Shown: positions 1 through 7,261 of the stretch, piece after piece | How positions within the stretch are numbered: the first letter of the stretch is position 1 | How the letters are laid out: each line of letters opens with the position of its first letter | NCBI GenBank assembly: GCA_025965635.1 | Contig: JAOPWO010000219.1 | Span: forward strand, 1-12,690 | Length of the DNA stretch: 12,690 bases | Source of the DNA: Modestobacter sp. | GTDB taxonomy: Bacteria > Actinomycetota > Actinomycetes > Mycobacteriales > Geodermatophilaceae | Reading direction: 5' to 3' | Made by a program: the position numbers and the translations under genes | Notes under the pieces: model-generated | Seen by the model: the letters and a program-made list of their open reading frames with translations, nothing else | What the model was told of the DNA's origin: nothing | Databases searched by the model: none

Positions 1-209
1 CGGGCCAGGGTCGCGACTACGGCCACCGCGTCGGCGAGCTCGCCGCCGGAGCCGCCGGCCTCCTCCGGGAGCCCGACGCCGGTCAGCCCCGCCGCGGCGA
101 GGTCGGCCCAGAGCCCGGCGTCCCAGGCGCGCTCGGCGGTCAGCACGAAGGGCTCGTGCGCGGCGAGGATGTCGCGCACCGTCTCGACGACCAGATCCTG
201 ATCACTCAT
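1..209 (-). CDS. Acyl-CoA dehydrogenase, N-terminal part (runs off left edge)
   Basis: Only the first 69 codons lie in the window; the 3' part is missing. The peptide starts MSDQDLVVETVRDILAAHEP and contains GLWADLAAAGLTGVGLPEEA, the helical N-terminal segment typical of acyl-CoA dehydrogenases (the 'W..LA..GL.G...PEE.GG' pattern leading into a Gly-rich turn). The family is FAD-dependent and oxidises acyl-CoA to the enoyl-CoA in beta-oxidation-like pathways. The ATG at 209 overlaps the TGA of the upstream dehydrogenase in an ATGA arrangement, which indicates one transcript and probably coupled translation. The FAD-binding and catalytic regions cannot be judged. Two adjacent, dissimilar dehydrogenases of this kind often form one hetero-oligomeric enzyme in actinobacteria, but that is inference here. 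Confidence 0.85.
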   Translation of the reverse strand, partial: MSDQDLVVETVRDILAAHEPFVLTAERAWDAGLWADLAAAGLTGVGLPEEAGGSGGELADAVAVVATLA

Positions 210-1369
210 CGCAGACCCAACCCCCTTGCCACGATTCCTCGCAGGATCTCGTTGGTCCCGCCGCGCAGCGTGTAGCCCGGCGCGTGCAGCTGGGCCTCGG
301 CGAGCGCCCGGCCGAGCGGGTCGGGCGAGTCGAGGGACGCGGGGACGTCGACCACCCGGCGCACCTCGTCGATCAGGTCGGCCTCGAACGTCGTCCCCAC
401 GTCCTTGACCAGAGCGGCCGGGATGTCCGGCAGCTCGCCGCGGTCGAGCGCCGCAGCGATCCGCAGCGAGAGCTGGCGCAGCGCGAGCAGCCGGGCCGAC
501 AACCGGCCGAGCGCGGCCACCCCCGCCGGGTCGCCGGTGTCGGCGACCCGGCGGGCGAACGCGGCGAGCAGTGGATAGGTGGACAGGAACCGCTCGGGTC
601 CGGAGCGCTCGAACGCCAGCTCCGCGGTGACCTGGTGCCAGCCGGCGCCCTCCTCCCCCAGCAGCATGTCGCCGGGGACGACGACATCGTCGAACACCAC
701 CTCGTTGAAGTGGTGGCCGCCGTCGAGGATGCGGATGGGGTTGACGGTGATCCCGGGCAGCGAGAGGTCGACCAGCAGCTGCGACATCCCCGCGTGCCGG
801 TGGGCCGGGTCGGCGGGCGCCGTGCGGACGAGGGTGATCGCGTAGTGGGAGAGGTGGGCGTTCGACGTCCACACCTTGGCGCCGGTGACGACCCAGTTGC
901 CGTCGGCGTCGCGGACGTCGCGGGTGCGGATCGAGGCGAGGTCGGAGCCGCTGTCGGGCTCGCTCATGCCGATGACGAAGAAGCACTCCCCCGCGGCGAT
1001 CCGCGGCAGGATCTCGCGGCGCTGCGCCTCGGTGCCGTAGCGCAGCAGGTTGGGCCCGGACTGCCGGTCGGCGATCCAGTGCGCCGCCACCGGGGCACCG
1101 GCGGCGAGCAGCTCCTCGGTGACGGCGTACCGCTCCATCGCCGTCCGCTGGGCGCCGCCGTACTCGCGCGGCCAGGTCATGCCCAGCCAGCCGCGCTCGC
1201 CGAGCTTCCTGGAGAAGGCGGGGTCGACGCCGGACAGCCAGGTGTCGACGTGCGTGGTGAAGGTGCCGGCGGCGAGCTCGGCGGCGAGGAAGTCGCGCAC
1301 CTCGGCCCGCACCTGCTCGGCGGCCTCCGAGCGCGGCGCGGGCGCCAGCGTCAGCGACTGGGTGCTCAT
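206..1369 (-). CDS. Acyl-CoA dehydrogenase (FadE-type), 387 aa
   Basis: Complete FAD-dependent acyl-CoA dehydrogenase, of usual length for the family. An N-terminal helical domain (about 1-125) includes GWLGMTWPREYGG (60-72). The middle beta domain has the flavin/substrate signature IGMSEPDSGSDL (133-144) and VTGAKVWTS (161-169). The C-terminal helical domain ends in LRGGTNEILRGIVARGLGLR. The position that carries the catalytic Glu in medium-chain enzymes (the E of 'YEGT') is Gly here. E254 in LAFERSGPERF falls where isovaleryl-CoA dehydrogenase-type enzymes have their base, so it is the candidate catalytic residue. The stop overlaps the start of a second dehydrogenase by 4 bases, which suggests a two-subunit enzyme. 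The substrate cannot be told; actinobacterial FadE pairs act on fatty, branched or sterol side-chain acyl-CoAs. No Shine-Dalgarno is visible before the ATG. Confidence 0.93.
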   Translation of the reverse strand: MSTQSLTLAPAPRSEAAEQVRAEVRDFLAAELAAGTFTTHVDTWLSGVDPAFSRKLGERGWLGMTWPREYGGAQRTAMERYAVTEELLAAGAPVAAHWIADRQSGPNLLRYGTEAQRREILPRIAAGECFFVIGMSEPDSGSDLASIRTRDVRDADGNWVVTGAKVWTSNAHLSHYAITLVRTAPADPAHRHAGMSQLLVDLSLPGITVNPIRILDGGHHFNEVVFDDVVVPGDMLLGEEGAGWHQVTAELAFERSGPERFLSTYPLLAAFARRVADTGDPAGVAALGRLSARLLALRQLSLRIAAALDRGELPDIPAALVKDVGTTFEADLIDEVRRVVDVPASLDSPDPLGRALAEAQLHAPGYTLRGGTNEILRGIVARGLGLR

Positions 1370-1390
1370 GGTCCGGTTCTACAGGGCGCC
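1370..1390 (-). promoter_or_regulatory. Possible leaderless promoter (-10) for the dehydrogenase pair
   Basis: On the minus strand TAGAAC (1376-1381) ends 6 bases before the ATG at 1369, and there is no purine-rich Shine-Dalgarno between them. In actinobacteria a TANNNT-like -10 placed this close to the start usually marks a leaderless transcript beginning at the start codon. The last base departs from consensus and no clear -35 is visible, so this is tentative. The divergent gene starts at or shortly after 1411, so the shared regulatory region is only about 40 bases. Confidence 0.22.
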
Positions 1391-1410
1391 GGGCCGCACG
1401 GCCGGGCGGA

Positions 1411-1881
1411 GTGGGCCCCGGGTTGCCGACCGCCTTCCCGACGACGACCGTGCGGGCGGTGGACGACTTCGGGCTGCAGCGGTTCGTCGAGGCGCAGAAC
1501 CGCGACGGCACCTACGACCAGGCACTGCGTGAGCTGCGCGCCGGACGCAAGCGGTCGCACTGGATGTGGTTCGTCTTTCCGCAGGTCGCCGGGCTCGGAC
1601 GCAGTGGGACGGCGCAGTTCTACGCCGTCTCCGGTCTCGCCGAGGCGCGGGCCTACCTGGCGCACCCGGTGCTCGGCCCGCGGCTGCGCGGGTGCGCGGC
1701 CGTGCTGACCGGGCTCGGGGCCAGCGACCCGGTGGCGGTGTTCGGACCGGTCGACGCACAGAAGCTGCGCTCGTCGATGACCCTGTTCGCGGCTGCCGCA
1801 CCCGACGAGCCGGTGTTCGGGCAGGTGCTCGACCGGTACTTCGATGGCGTCGAGGACGACGCGACGACCAGCAGGCTCTGA
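1411..1881 (+). CDS. DUF1810 family protein
   Basis: Small soluble protein matching the DUF1810 family along nearly its whole length. Using the GTG at 1411, residues 20-35 carry FGLQRFVEAQ, 36-48 YDQALRELRAGRK, 49-58 the hallmark SHWMWFVFPQ, then GLGRSGTAQFYAVS (61-74), EARAYLAHPVLGPRL (78-92) and KLRSSMTLFAA (118-128). The family is all-helical and has no established biochemical role; database entries sometimes call it 'calpastatin', which is a misannotation. The start is uncertain: GTG at 1411, TTG at 1423 and in-frame GTGs at 1450 and 1459 are all possible, and the conserved domain begins only at about residue 18, so the real protein may be 13-16 residues shorter. It is divergent from the dehydrogenases and convergent with the RNB ribonuclease. 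Confidence 0.85.
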   Translation: MGPGLPTAFPTTTVRAVDDFGLQRFVEAQNRDGTYDQALRELRAGRKRSHWMWFVFPQVAGLGRSGTAQFYAVSGLAEARAYLAHPVLGPRLRGCAAVLTGLGASDPVAVFGPVDAQKLRSSMTLFAAAAPDEPVFGQVLDRYFDGVEDDATTSRL

Positions 1882-1936
1882 CCGTCGATCGCCGCGAAGC
1901 AGGCCCACGACGCCGGCTCGCCTGACGCCGGGACGC

Positions 1937-3364
1937 TCACCCCCCCGAGGACACCACCCCGGACGGGAGGGACGCGTCCTCGACCTGGGCGAACCGCACG
2001 GTGCGGGTGGCCGGGTCCGCCGTGGTCAGCACAACCCGGACCCGCTCGCCCGGGGTCAACCGGCCGTCGCAGCGGGCCTGCACGGCCAACTCGGTGAGCA
2101 CCACGGTGGACCGCTTCTCCGCTGCGTCCAGCACGACGGCGTCGAAGACCTGCCCGACCCGGTCGGCCAGCACGGTGGCCTCGACCAGGTCGATGACGGC
2201 GCGCTCGACCTCGTGCGTGCGCCGGTCGGAGCCGGCCATCAGCCCGGGAAGCTCCGGCAGCGCGGCGAGCAGCCCGGCTGCGGGTTGTTCACCGGCGGCC
2301 AGCGCCAGGCAGACGTCGGTGCCGAACCGGTCGACCAGCCGGCGCAGCGGCGCGGTCACGTGCGCGTAAGGGGCACCGACGCCACCGTGTCCGGGCTGGG
2401 CGGGCGGCGCCCCGTCGAACGAGGTGTAGGCCGCGCCGCGCAGCAGGGAGGTGGCGGCGTCCAGGAAGCTGGCGTGCCGGGCCCGCGCGGGGTCCAGGCC
2501 GGCGATCACGTCGCCGGGCCCGGCGCCGACCGGCCAGTCGACGCCGAGCCCCGGGGCCATCCTGCGCAGCGCGTCGACCGCGCCCGGGTCGGCCGGCGGC
2601 AGCGTGCGCAGCACCCCGACCCCGCCGTCCAGCATCAGCCGGGCCGCGCACCGTCCGGTGAGCAGCGAGATCTGCGCGTTCCAGCCCTCGACGTCGGACT
2701 GGCCGCGGAAGGCGATCGTCCAGCCGCCGTCGGGTCCGGGCTCCACCTCCTGGGACGGCGTACCGAGCTCGATCGCGCCGCGGTCGCGGGCACGGGCCTG
2801 CAGCAGCCGGCCGATCTCGGGCAGCAGCTCCAGCTCCGGGGGCACCCGCCCGCCCACCGACTCGTAGTCCAGCTGCGCCCGGCTGCGGACCCGGGCCCGG
2901 CGCAGGTCCACGGCGGTGACCTCGCCCTCGGCATCCAGGTCGATGGTCCACAGCCCGGCCGGCCGCACCTCGCCAGGCAGCAGGCTGGCCGCCCCCTCGG
3001 ACAGCTGCGGCGGGTGCAGCGGCGTCCGCCCGTCGGGGCTGTAGACCGTCTGGCCGCGGCGGCGGGCCTCGGCATCGAGCGCACTGCCGAGCGTCACGAA
3101 GGCGCCGACGTCGGCGATCGCGTAGGACACCCGGTAGCCGCCCGCGCTGCGGGCCAGGTGCACGGCCTGGTCCAGGTCGCGGGCACCGGGCGGGTCGATG
3201 GTCACCAGCGGCAGGTCGGTCGCGTCGTGGTCGGGGAGTGCCGGGTCGGCGGCCACCCGGTCGGCCTCGGCCAGCACCTCCGCGGGGAACTCGTCGGGGA
3301 CCCCGGCCTCCGCCCGGACCGCGGCGAAGTCGAGCGGTACGGACACCTTCAGGACGCGAGCCAC
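1937..3364 (-). CDS. RNB-domain ribonuclease (RNase II/R superfamily), compact form
   Basis: Probable 3'-to-5' hydrolytic exoribonuclease, 475 aa, consisting of little more than the RNB core. It lacks the N-terminal cold-shock domains and long S1 tail of RNase R. The metal-binding signature is TIDPPGARDLDQAV, with D57, D63 and D65 matching RNase II D201, D207 and D209; the fourth Asp is Gln66. A second core motif, VTAPLRRLVDR (336-346), matches the RNase II segment that carries the catalytic Arg. Residues about 405-461 look like a small OB/S1-like end. I chose the GTG at 3364 because GAGGG sits 7 bases upstream and VARVLKVSVPLDFAAVRAE resembles family N-termini as I recall them. A start at 3433 would add 23 residues of low-complexity sequence. 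The gene is convergent with the DUF1810 gene, with 55 bases between stops. Confidence 0.9.
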   Translation of the reverse strand: MARVLKVSVPLDFAAVRAEAGVPDEFPAEVLAEADRVAADPALPDHDATDLPLVTIDPPGARDLDQAVHLARSAGGYRVSYAIADVGAFVTLGSALDAEARRRGQTVYSPDGRTPLHPPQLSEGAASLLPGEVRPAGLWTIDLDAEGEVTAVDLRRARVRSRAQLDYESVGGRVPPELELLPEIGRLLQARARDRGAIELGTPSQEVEPGPDGGWTIAFRGQSDVEGWNAQISLLTGRCAARLMLDGGVGVLRTLPPADPGAVDALRRMAPGLGVDWPVGAGPGDVIAGLDPARARHASFLDAATSLLRGAAYTSFDGAPPAQPGHGGVGAPYAHVTAPLRRLVDRFGTDVCLALAAGEQPAAGLLAALPELPGLMAGSDRRTHEVERAVIDLVEATVLADRVGQVFDAVVLDAAEKRSTVVLTELAVQARCDGRLTPGERVRVVLTTADPATRTVRFAQVEDASLPSGVVSSGG

Positions 3365-3902
3365 GCCGTCACCCTCACACAGCGCGCGGGTGCCCGCGGC
3401 GGCTGCACGGGCCGGCTGCAGTCGGGCCGGCACGGTGTCCCTGGGGCCACGGAGCAGGTCGCATCTCGGCTGTGCCCCAGGGGCCGGAAGTTCCTACGCC
3501 GAGCCGACCAGCGACGGGGCAGTGGCAACACCCCCGAGGCGCGGGGTACCACCTCTGCGGTCGCACGGGAGGGCAGCGCCGGGACGGCGATCTGGTCCTC
3601 CTGCGCTGTGACGGGGAGCCGGGCGTCGTGCGCTGGTCACCGGTGGACGGCGATCACTGTGGCGCGGGGCGTGGTGAGGTCCGGATCAGCCCTCGAAACG
3701 GTGTCGGCAGCCGCGTCGATGCCCTGATGGACCACTCGGAACCGCGAGGGATGCGCGGAACGGCGATCCTCCTCGTGCAGCGGGCCCGTGGTCCCCTCCT
3801 GTTCCCGCGGCTGTGGAAGTCCGCGCCCGACCGGCTCGATGCCGACCAGCAGCAGTCGAGCTGACCGTCCCGCGGCAGGGGTGACGCCACCGCTGCAGCG
3901 AC
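3365..3902. other. Stretch without a recognisable gene
   Basis: No intact or recognisable coding region in this 0.54 kb. On the minus strand an open frame runs from about 3885 to a TGA at 3637-3639. It contains LLLVGIEPVGRGLPQPREQE and ends in ATVIAVHR, but I cannot match it to a family and it has no good start. Plus-strand open frames here look like composition artefacts. An imperfect inverted repeat (CCCTGGGG at 3439-3446 and CCCCAGGG at 3475-3482, 28 bases apart) is the only structure seen. The segment adjoins the DUF222 remnant and is probably part of the same decayed region. Confidence 0.5.
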
Positions 3903-4333
3903 GTACCGCTGCACCACGCCCCGCACCGTGTCGACCGGCTGCGTCGCCGCCGCCAGCGCCAGCCCTTCGTCGACCGCACCGAGGTCGACGCCCTGCTCGG
4001 CCGCCGCGGCCAGCCGCTCCGGCGTGGTCACCTGCGCGAGCACCGCCACCGCCTCCCCGGTCACCTCACCGGCGGCGAACGCCGCGGCGACCGCCGGCAG
4101 GTGCTCCAACGCCCGACCGGAGGACACGATCCGCGACGCCGCCGCAGGCGACAGCCGCCGGTGCCCGCGCAGCCAGGACCGCACCGTCGTCAACCCGTCG
4201 CGCTCGGCGGCCTGGGTCAGCTCGCACTCCGCACCGTGCGGGCCACCTCGGCCGCCCTCCGGTTCTGGACCACCAGCAGGTCCCGCAGGCGGTCCAGCAG
4301 CTGCGGACCGAACAGCGGCTCCAGGTCCTCACC
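3903..4333 (-). pseudogene. DUF222 (13E12 repeat type) protein remnant, frameshifted, HNH end lost
   Basis: Two frames together read as the N-terminal part of an actinobacterial DUF222/13E12 protein, a family that usually carries a C-terminal HNH nuclease domain and runs to 400 or more residues. Frame one (4333-4220) gives GEDLEPLFGPQLLDRLRDLL and VVQNRRAAEVARTVR before a TGA. The next frame continues ECELTQAAERDGLTTVRSWL and then GHRRLSPAAASRIVSSGRAL, EHLPAVAAAFAAGEVTGEAV and VDTVRGVVQRY. Joining at about 4222-4226 needs a one-base shift. After QRY (about 3903) the resemblance ends. The usual run leading to the DPDG segment and all of the HNH nuclease are missing. The 5' end abuts an AlaX remnant with no start codon of its own. 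It is a dead fragment; these genes are multicopy and recombine readily in actinobacteria. Confidence 0.75.
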
Positions 4334-4336
4334 CGC

Positions 4337-4639
4337 CAGCGGGGAGAGGTTGGTGGCCGTGCGGACGATGTCGGCGAATGGCGAACGCCTCGTCCCGTGG
4401 CAGCACCGTCGCCTCGATCGGCCGGCCGCGGCGAGCTCGGCGTTCACCGACCCGGCGACCCGGTCCTCGACGTCGGGCGGCACCTCAGCCAGGTCGAGGT
4501 CCATCCGGGCGGTCAGCGGCTCCATGTTGCCGCCGGCCACCAGCGCCCCGAAGTCGCCGAACACCACCCCGGCGAGCACGTGCAGCCCGGAGTGGGTGCG
4601 CATCAGCGCGGTCCGTCGCTCGTCGTCCAGTGCACCCCC
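4337..4639 (-). pseudogene. AlaX-type alanyl-tRNA editing protein remnant
   Basis: Minus-strand reading gives ALDDERRTALMRTHSGLHVL, then FGDFGALVAGGNMEPLTARM, DLDLAEVPPDVEDRVAGSVN and IVRTATNL. This matches the editing domain of AlaX/AlaRS-related hydrolases, which deacylate mischarged Ser- or Gly-tRNA(Ala). The HxxxH zinc motif is visible in THSGLH. Between about 4420 and 4378 the frame is off: the other frame supplies IEATVLPRDEAFAI, so a one-base loss near 4420 and a one-base gain near 4378 compensate. The N-terminal beta-barrel portion (roughly 80 residues, ending 'FYPTGGGQ' in intact members) cannot be found upstream. The C-terminal part with the remaining zinc ligands ('GGTHV' region) is replaced by DUF222 sequence. 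It is not functional as it stands; whether an intact copy exists elsewhere cannot be seen. Confidence 0.75.
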
Positions 4640-4894
4640 GCACGGTCGCGTCGAGCAGGCCCAGCCGGTGGGCGTGTCCGTCCGCCGTCGCCACCCGACC
4701 ATCGTGCCCGGCTCCTGCCGCACCGCCCAGGGGGCGCCACACCGAGCGTGCGACCCGGCGCCACGGGCACGTGACGCGTTGCGCACGACACCACCGTGAG
4801 CGGGGGACGAAGCGCAGGCCCACGTACGGTTGCAGGTCGCGCCCGGGCACCTCCGCGCGCCGTCGTCCGTACCTTCTCGAGGAGCAGCACCCCG
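4640..4894. other. Gap between the AlaX remnant and the helicase
   Basis: 255 bases with no recognisable gene. The helicase reading frame stays open from a GTG at 4796, but the residues it would add (4796-4894) are Arg/Ala/Ser-rich and unlike the family. This stretch must hold the helicase promoter; TACCTT at 4870-4875 is a -10-like hexamer but lies too close to the preferred start to be convincing. No rifamycin-associated element (a GC-rich inverted repeat) was recognised. Confidence 0.4.
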
Positions 4895-7213
4895 TTGTCG
4901 AGCTCGTCCCCCGACGTCGCACCCCATCCCGACCTGGCCGTCGAGCAGGACCACGTCACCGGCCTCTACCGCCGGCTCGACGTCGCGCGCGCCCGGGCGG
5001 TCACCCGGATGGAGCAGGCCATCTCCGGACCGGTCGCCGGCAACCCGCAAGCCCTCGGTGAGCGGGAGGCCGCGGTCGAGTTCCATGCGCAGCGGATCAC
5101 CATGCTGGATGCCGCGGACCCCGGGCTGGTGATCGGCCGGCTCGACCGCACCGAGGTCCCGCAGCCGCTCTACATCGGCCGCACCGGGCTGGCCGCCGAC
5201 GAGCCCGACGGCGATCCCGCCCTGGTCGACTGGCGGGCGCCCGCGGCCCGGCCGTTCTACACCGCCACCGCCTTCTCCCCCGACGGCGTCGCCCGCCGAC
5301 GGCACATCCGCACCCTCGGCCGCCGGGTCACCGACATCGACGACGAGGTGCTCGTGCTCGCCGAGGGCGAGGAGGGCGACCCCACCGCGCTCACCGGCGA
5401 GGCGGCACTGCTGCGCGCGCTGACCGCCGACCGCACCGGCCGGATGACCGACATCGTCCGCACCATCCAGGTCGAGCAGGACCGGATCATCCGCAGCGAC
5501 GCGCGCGGCGTACTCGTCGTGCAGGGCGGCCCGGGCACCGGCAAGACCGCTGTCGCCCTGCACCGCGCCGCCTACCTGCTCTACACCCACCGCGACCGGC
5601 TGGCCCGCAGCGGCCTGCTCGTCGTGGGCCCCACCCCGACGTTCCTCCGCTACATCGCCGACGTGCTGCCCGCCCTCGGGGAGACCGGCGTCCTGCTCGC
5701 CGGCCTGGGCCAGCTGCGCCCGGGCATCGACGCCCGCGCGGACGAGCAGCCCGAGGTCGCCGAGGTCAAGGGCCGGCTGACCATGGTCGACGTGCTGACC
5801 CAGGCGGTGAAGCAGCGGCAGAGCGTGCCGCGCGGCGTCCGCCAGATCGTCCTCGACGGCGTGCCGATCAAGCTCCGCCCGGCCGACCTCTCCCGTGCCC
5901 GCACGTCCGGCCGCCGCTCCTCGCGGCAGCACAACCTGGGCCGGCCGGCGTTTGCCCGGGCCGTCGTCGACCTGGTCGCGCAGCGGTACGCCGACCGGCT
6001 CGGCGCCGACGTCCGCGGCGGCGCCGAGCTGCTGGACGCCGGCGACGTCGCCGCGATCCGCCGGGAGATCCGCTCCGAGCCCGCCGTCCGCGCCCTCGTC
6101 GACGACCTCTGGCCGCAGCTCACCCCCGAGCAGCTGCTCACCGACCTGTTCGCCGACCCCGCCCGGATCGCCGCCGCCACACCCGGCTGGGACGACGCCG
6201 ACCGCGCGCTCCTGCACCGCGCTCCCACCCGCGGCTGGACCCCGGCCGACGTCCCGCTGCTCGAGGAGGCCGACGAGCTGCTGGGCACCGACGACTCCGC
6301 CGAGCGGGCCGCCACCGAGCGCCGGCGCCGCCGGGCCCGCGCCCACGCCCAGGAGACCCTCGACCTGCTGCACGGTTCCCGTTCGACGGACCTCGAGGAC
6401 GGCGAGGAGGGCGAGGAGCTGACCGCCGGCGACCTGCTCGACGCCGAGCAGCTCGCCGAACGGGAGGAACTCGCCGACTACCGGACGACGGCCGAGCGGG
6501 CCGCCGCCGACCGGACGTGGACCTTCGGGCACGTGGTGGTCGACGAGGCCCAGGAGCTGTCGGCGATGGCCTGGCGGCTGCTGGTCCGCAAGTGCCCGAC
6601 CCGGTCGATGACCGTGGTCGGCGACCTCGCCCAGACCGGCAGCCCGGCCGGCGCCGACAGCTGGGCCGACGTCCTCAAGCCGCACGCCGAGGGTCAGTGG
6701 CGGCTCGCGGAGCTCACCGTCAACTACCGGACGCCCACCGAGATCATGGCGGTCGCCGCCGACGTGCTGGCCGCCAGCGGGTCGCTGATGAGGGCCCCCC
6801 GGTCGGTACGCGAGTCCGGCGTCCCCCCGTGGGGCGCCGTGGTGACGCCCGACGAGCTGCCCGCCCGGGCCGCGGCCGCCACCGCGGAGCTGGTCGGGCA
6901 GGGCGGGACCGTCGCGGTGCTCGCCCCGCGCAGCCGGCTCGCCGCCGTCCTCGCGGCGCTGCAGGAGACCCTGCCGCGGGTCACCGCCGGGCCGGACGCC
7001 GACTCCTCTGCCGGGCCGGTCGTGCTGCTGCCCGCGCAGGCGAAGGGACTGGAGTTCGACTCCGTCCTGCTGGTCGACCCGCGGGGCGTGCTCGACGAGG
7101 GGGTGCGCGGGTACAGCGACCTCTACGTCGCCCTCACCCGCGCCACCCAGCGGCTCGGCGTGCTCTCCCCCGGCCCGCTCCCGGCCGAGCTGGAGCGCCT
7201 GGCCGCCCGCTGA
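4895..7213 (+). CDS. HelD-type UvrD/Rep-like helicase (RNA polymerase recycling factor)
   Basis: Superfamily 1 ATPase, 772 aa from a TTG start. The N-terminal region (HPDLAVEQDHVTGLYRRLDV, then FHAQRITMLDAADPGLVIGR) is predicted helical. It matches the coiled-coil arm that HelD proteins push into the secondary channel of RNA polymerase to release stalled enzyme. Motifs: Walker A GGPGTGKT (211-218), Walker B VVDEAQELS (548-556), motif III VVGDLAQTG, motif IV NYRTPTEI, motif V QAKGLEFDSVLLVD and motif VI YVALTRAT near the C-terminus. Related actinobacterial HelD/HelR proteins dislodge rifamycins and confer tolerance; nothing here shows that activity directly. I favour TTG 4895 because GAGGAG lies 10 bases upstream and the conserved region starts about 12 residues later. 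GTG 4796 is in frame but adds 33 low-complexity residues. The gene is convergent with the nitroreductase. Confidence 0.92.
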   Translation: MSSSSPDVAPHPDLAVEQDHVTGLYRRLDVARARAVTRMEQAISGPVAGNPQALGEREAAVEFHAQRITMLDAADPGLVIGRLDRTEVPQPLYIGRTGLAADEPDGDPALVDWRAPAARPFYTATAFSPDGVARRRHIRTLGRRVTDIDDEVLVLAEGEEGDPTALTGEAALLRALTADRTGRMTDIVRTIQVEQDRIIRSDARGVLVVQGGPGTGKTAVALHRAAYLLYTHRDRLARSGLLVVGPTPTFLRYIADVLPALGETGVLLAGLGQLRPGIDARADEQPEVAEVKGRLTMVDVLTQAVKQRQSVPRGVRQIVLDGVPIKLRPADLSRARTSGRRSSRQHNLGRPAFARAVVDLVAQRYADRLGADVRGGAELLDAGDVAAIRREIRSEPAVRALVDDLWPQLTPEQLLTDLFADPARIAAATPGWDDADRALLHRAPTRGWTPADVPLLEEADELLGTDDSAERAATERRRRRARAHAQETLDLLHGSRSTDLEDGEEGEELTAGDLLDAEQLAEREELADYRTTAERAAADRTWTFGHVVVDEAQELSAMAWRLLVRKCPTRSMTVVGDLAQTGSPAGADSWADVLKPHAEGQWRLAELTVNYRTPTEIMAVAADVLAASGSLMRAPRSVRESGVPPWGAVVTPDELPARAAAATAELVGQGGTVAVLAPRSRLAAVLAALQETLPRVTAGPDADSSAGPVVLLPAQAKGLEFDSVLLVDPRGVLDEGVRGYSDLYVALTRATQRLGVLSPGPLPAELERLAAR

Positions 7214-7217
7214 GCCA

Positions 7218-7252
7218 CCGCCCGCACGGGCGGACCTCAGCCCGCCGGCGGG
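7218..7252. terminator. Two hairpins between convergent genes
   Basis: The 48-base gap between the helicase stop and the nitroreductase stop contains two inverted repeats. The first is CCGCCC-GCAC-GGGCGG (7218-7233: 6-bp stem, 4-base loop). The second is the perfect palindrome CCCGCCGGCGGG (7241-7252). There is no U-tract, as is common for actinobacterial terminators. The position between convergent stops suggests bidirectional termination. Confidence 0.5.
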
Positions 7253-7261
7253 TGCTCGGCG

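Noticed and set aside
284..1708. A 474-codon plus-strand frame opposite the acyl-CoA dehydrogenase
   Set aside because: Composition artefact antisense to a clear dehydrogenase; it also runs out of frame into the DUF1810 gene.
1911..1934. GACGCCGG occurring twice between the convergent DUF1810 and ribonuclease genes
   Set aside because: A short GC-rich direct repeat, expected by chance here; no convincing terminator hairpin forms.
3439..3482. Inverted repeat CCCTGGGG / CCCCAGGG as a terminator
   Set aside because: Only 8 bp with a 28-base loop in very GC-rich DNA, and the arms are themselves nearly palindromic; too weak to call.
3637..3885. Minus-strand open frame with LLLVGIEPVGRG as a small gene
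   Set aside because: No recognisable family, no credible start or ribosome-binding site, and it lies in a decayed region; left as unassigned.
4217..6685. An 822-codon minus-strand frame opposite the helicase
   Set aside because: Most of it is antisense to the helicase. Only its last part (below about 4640) is meaningful, as the AlaX/DUF222 remnants.
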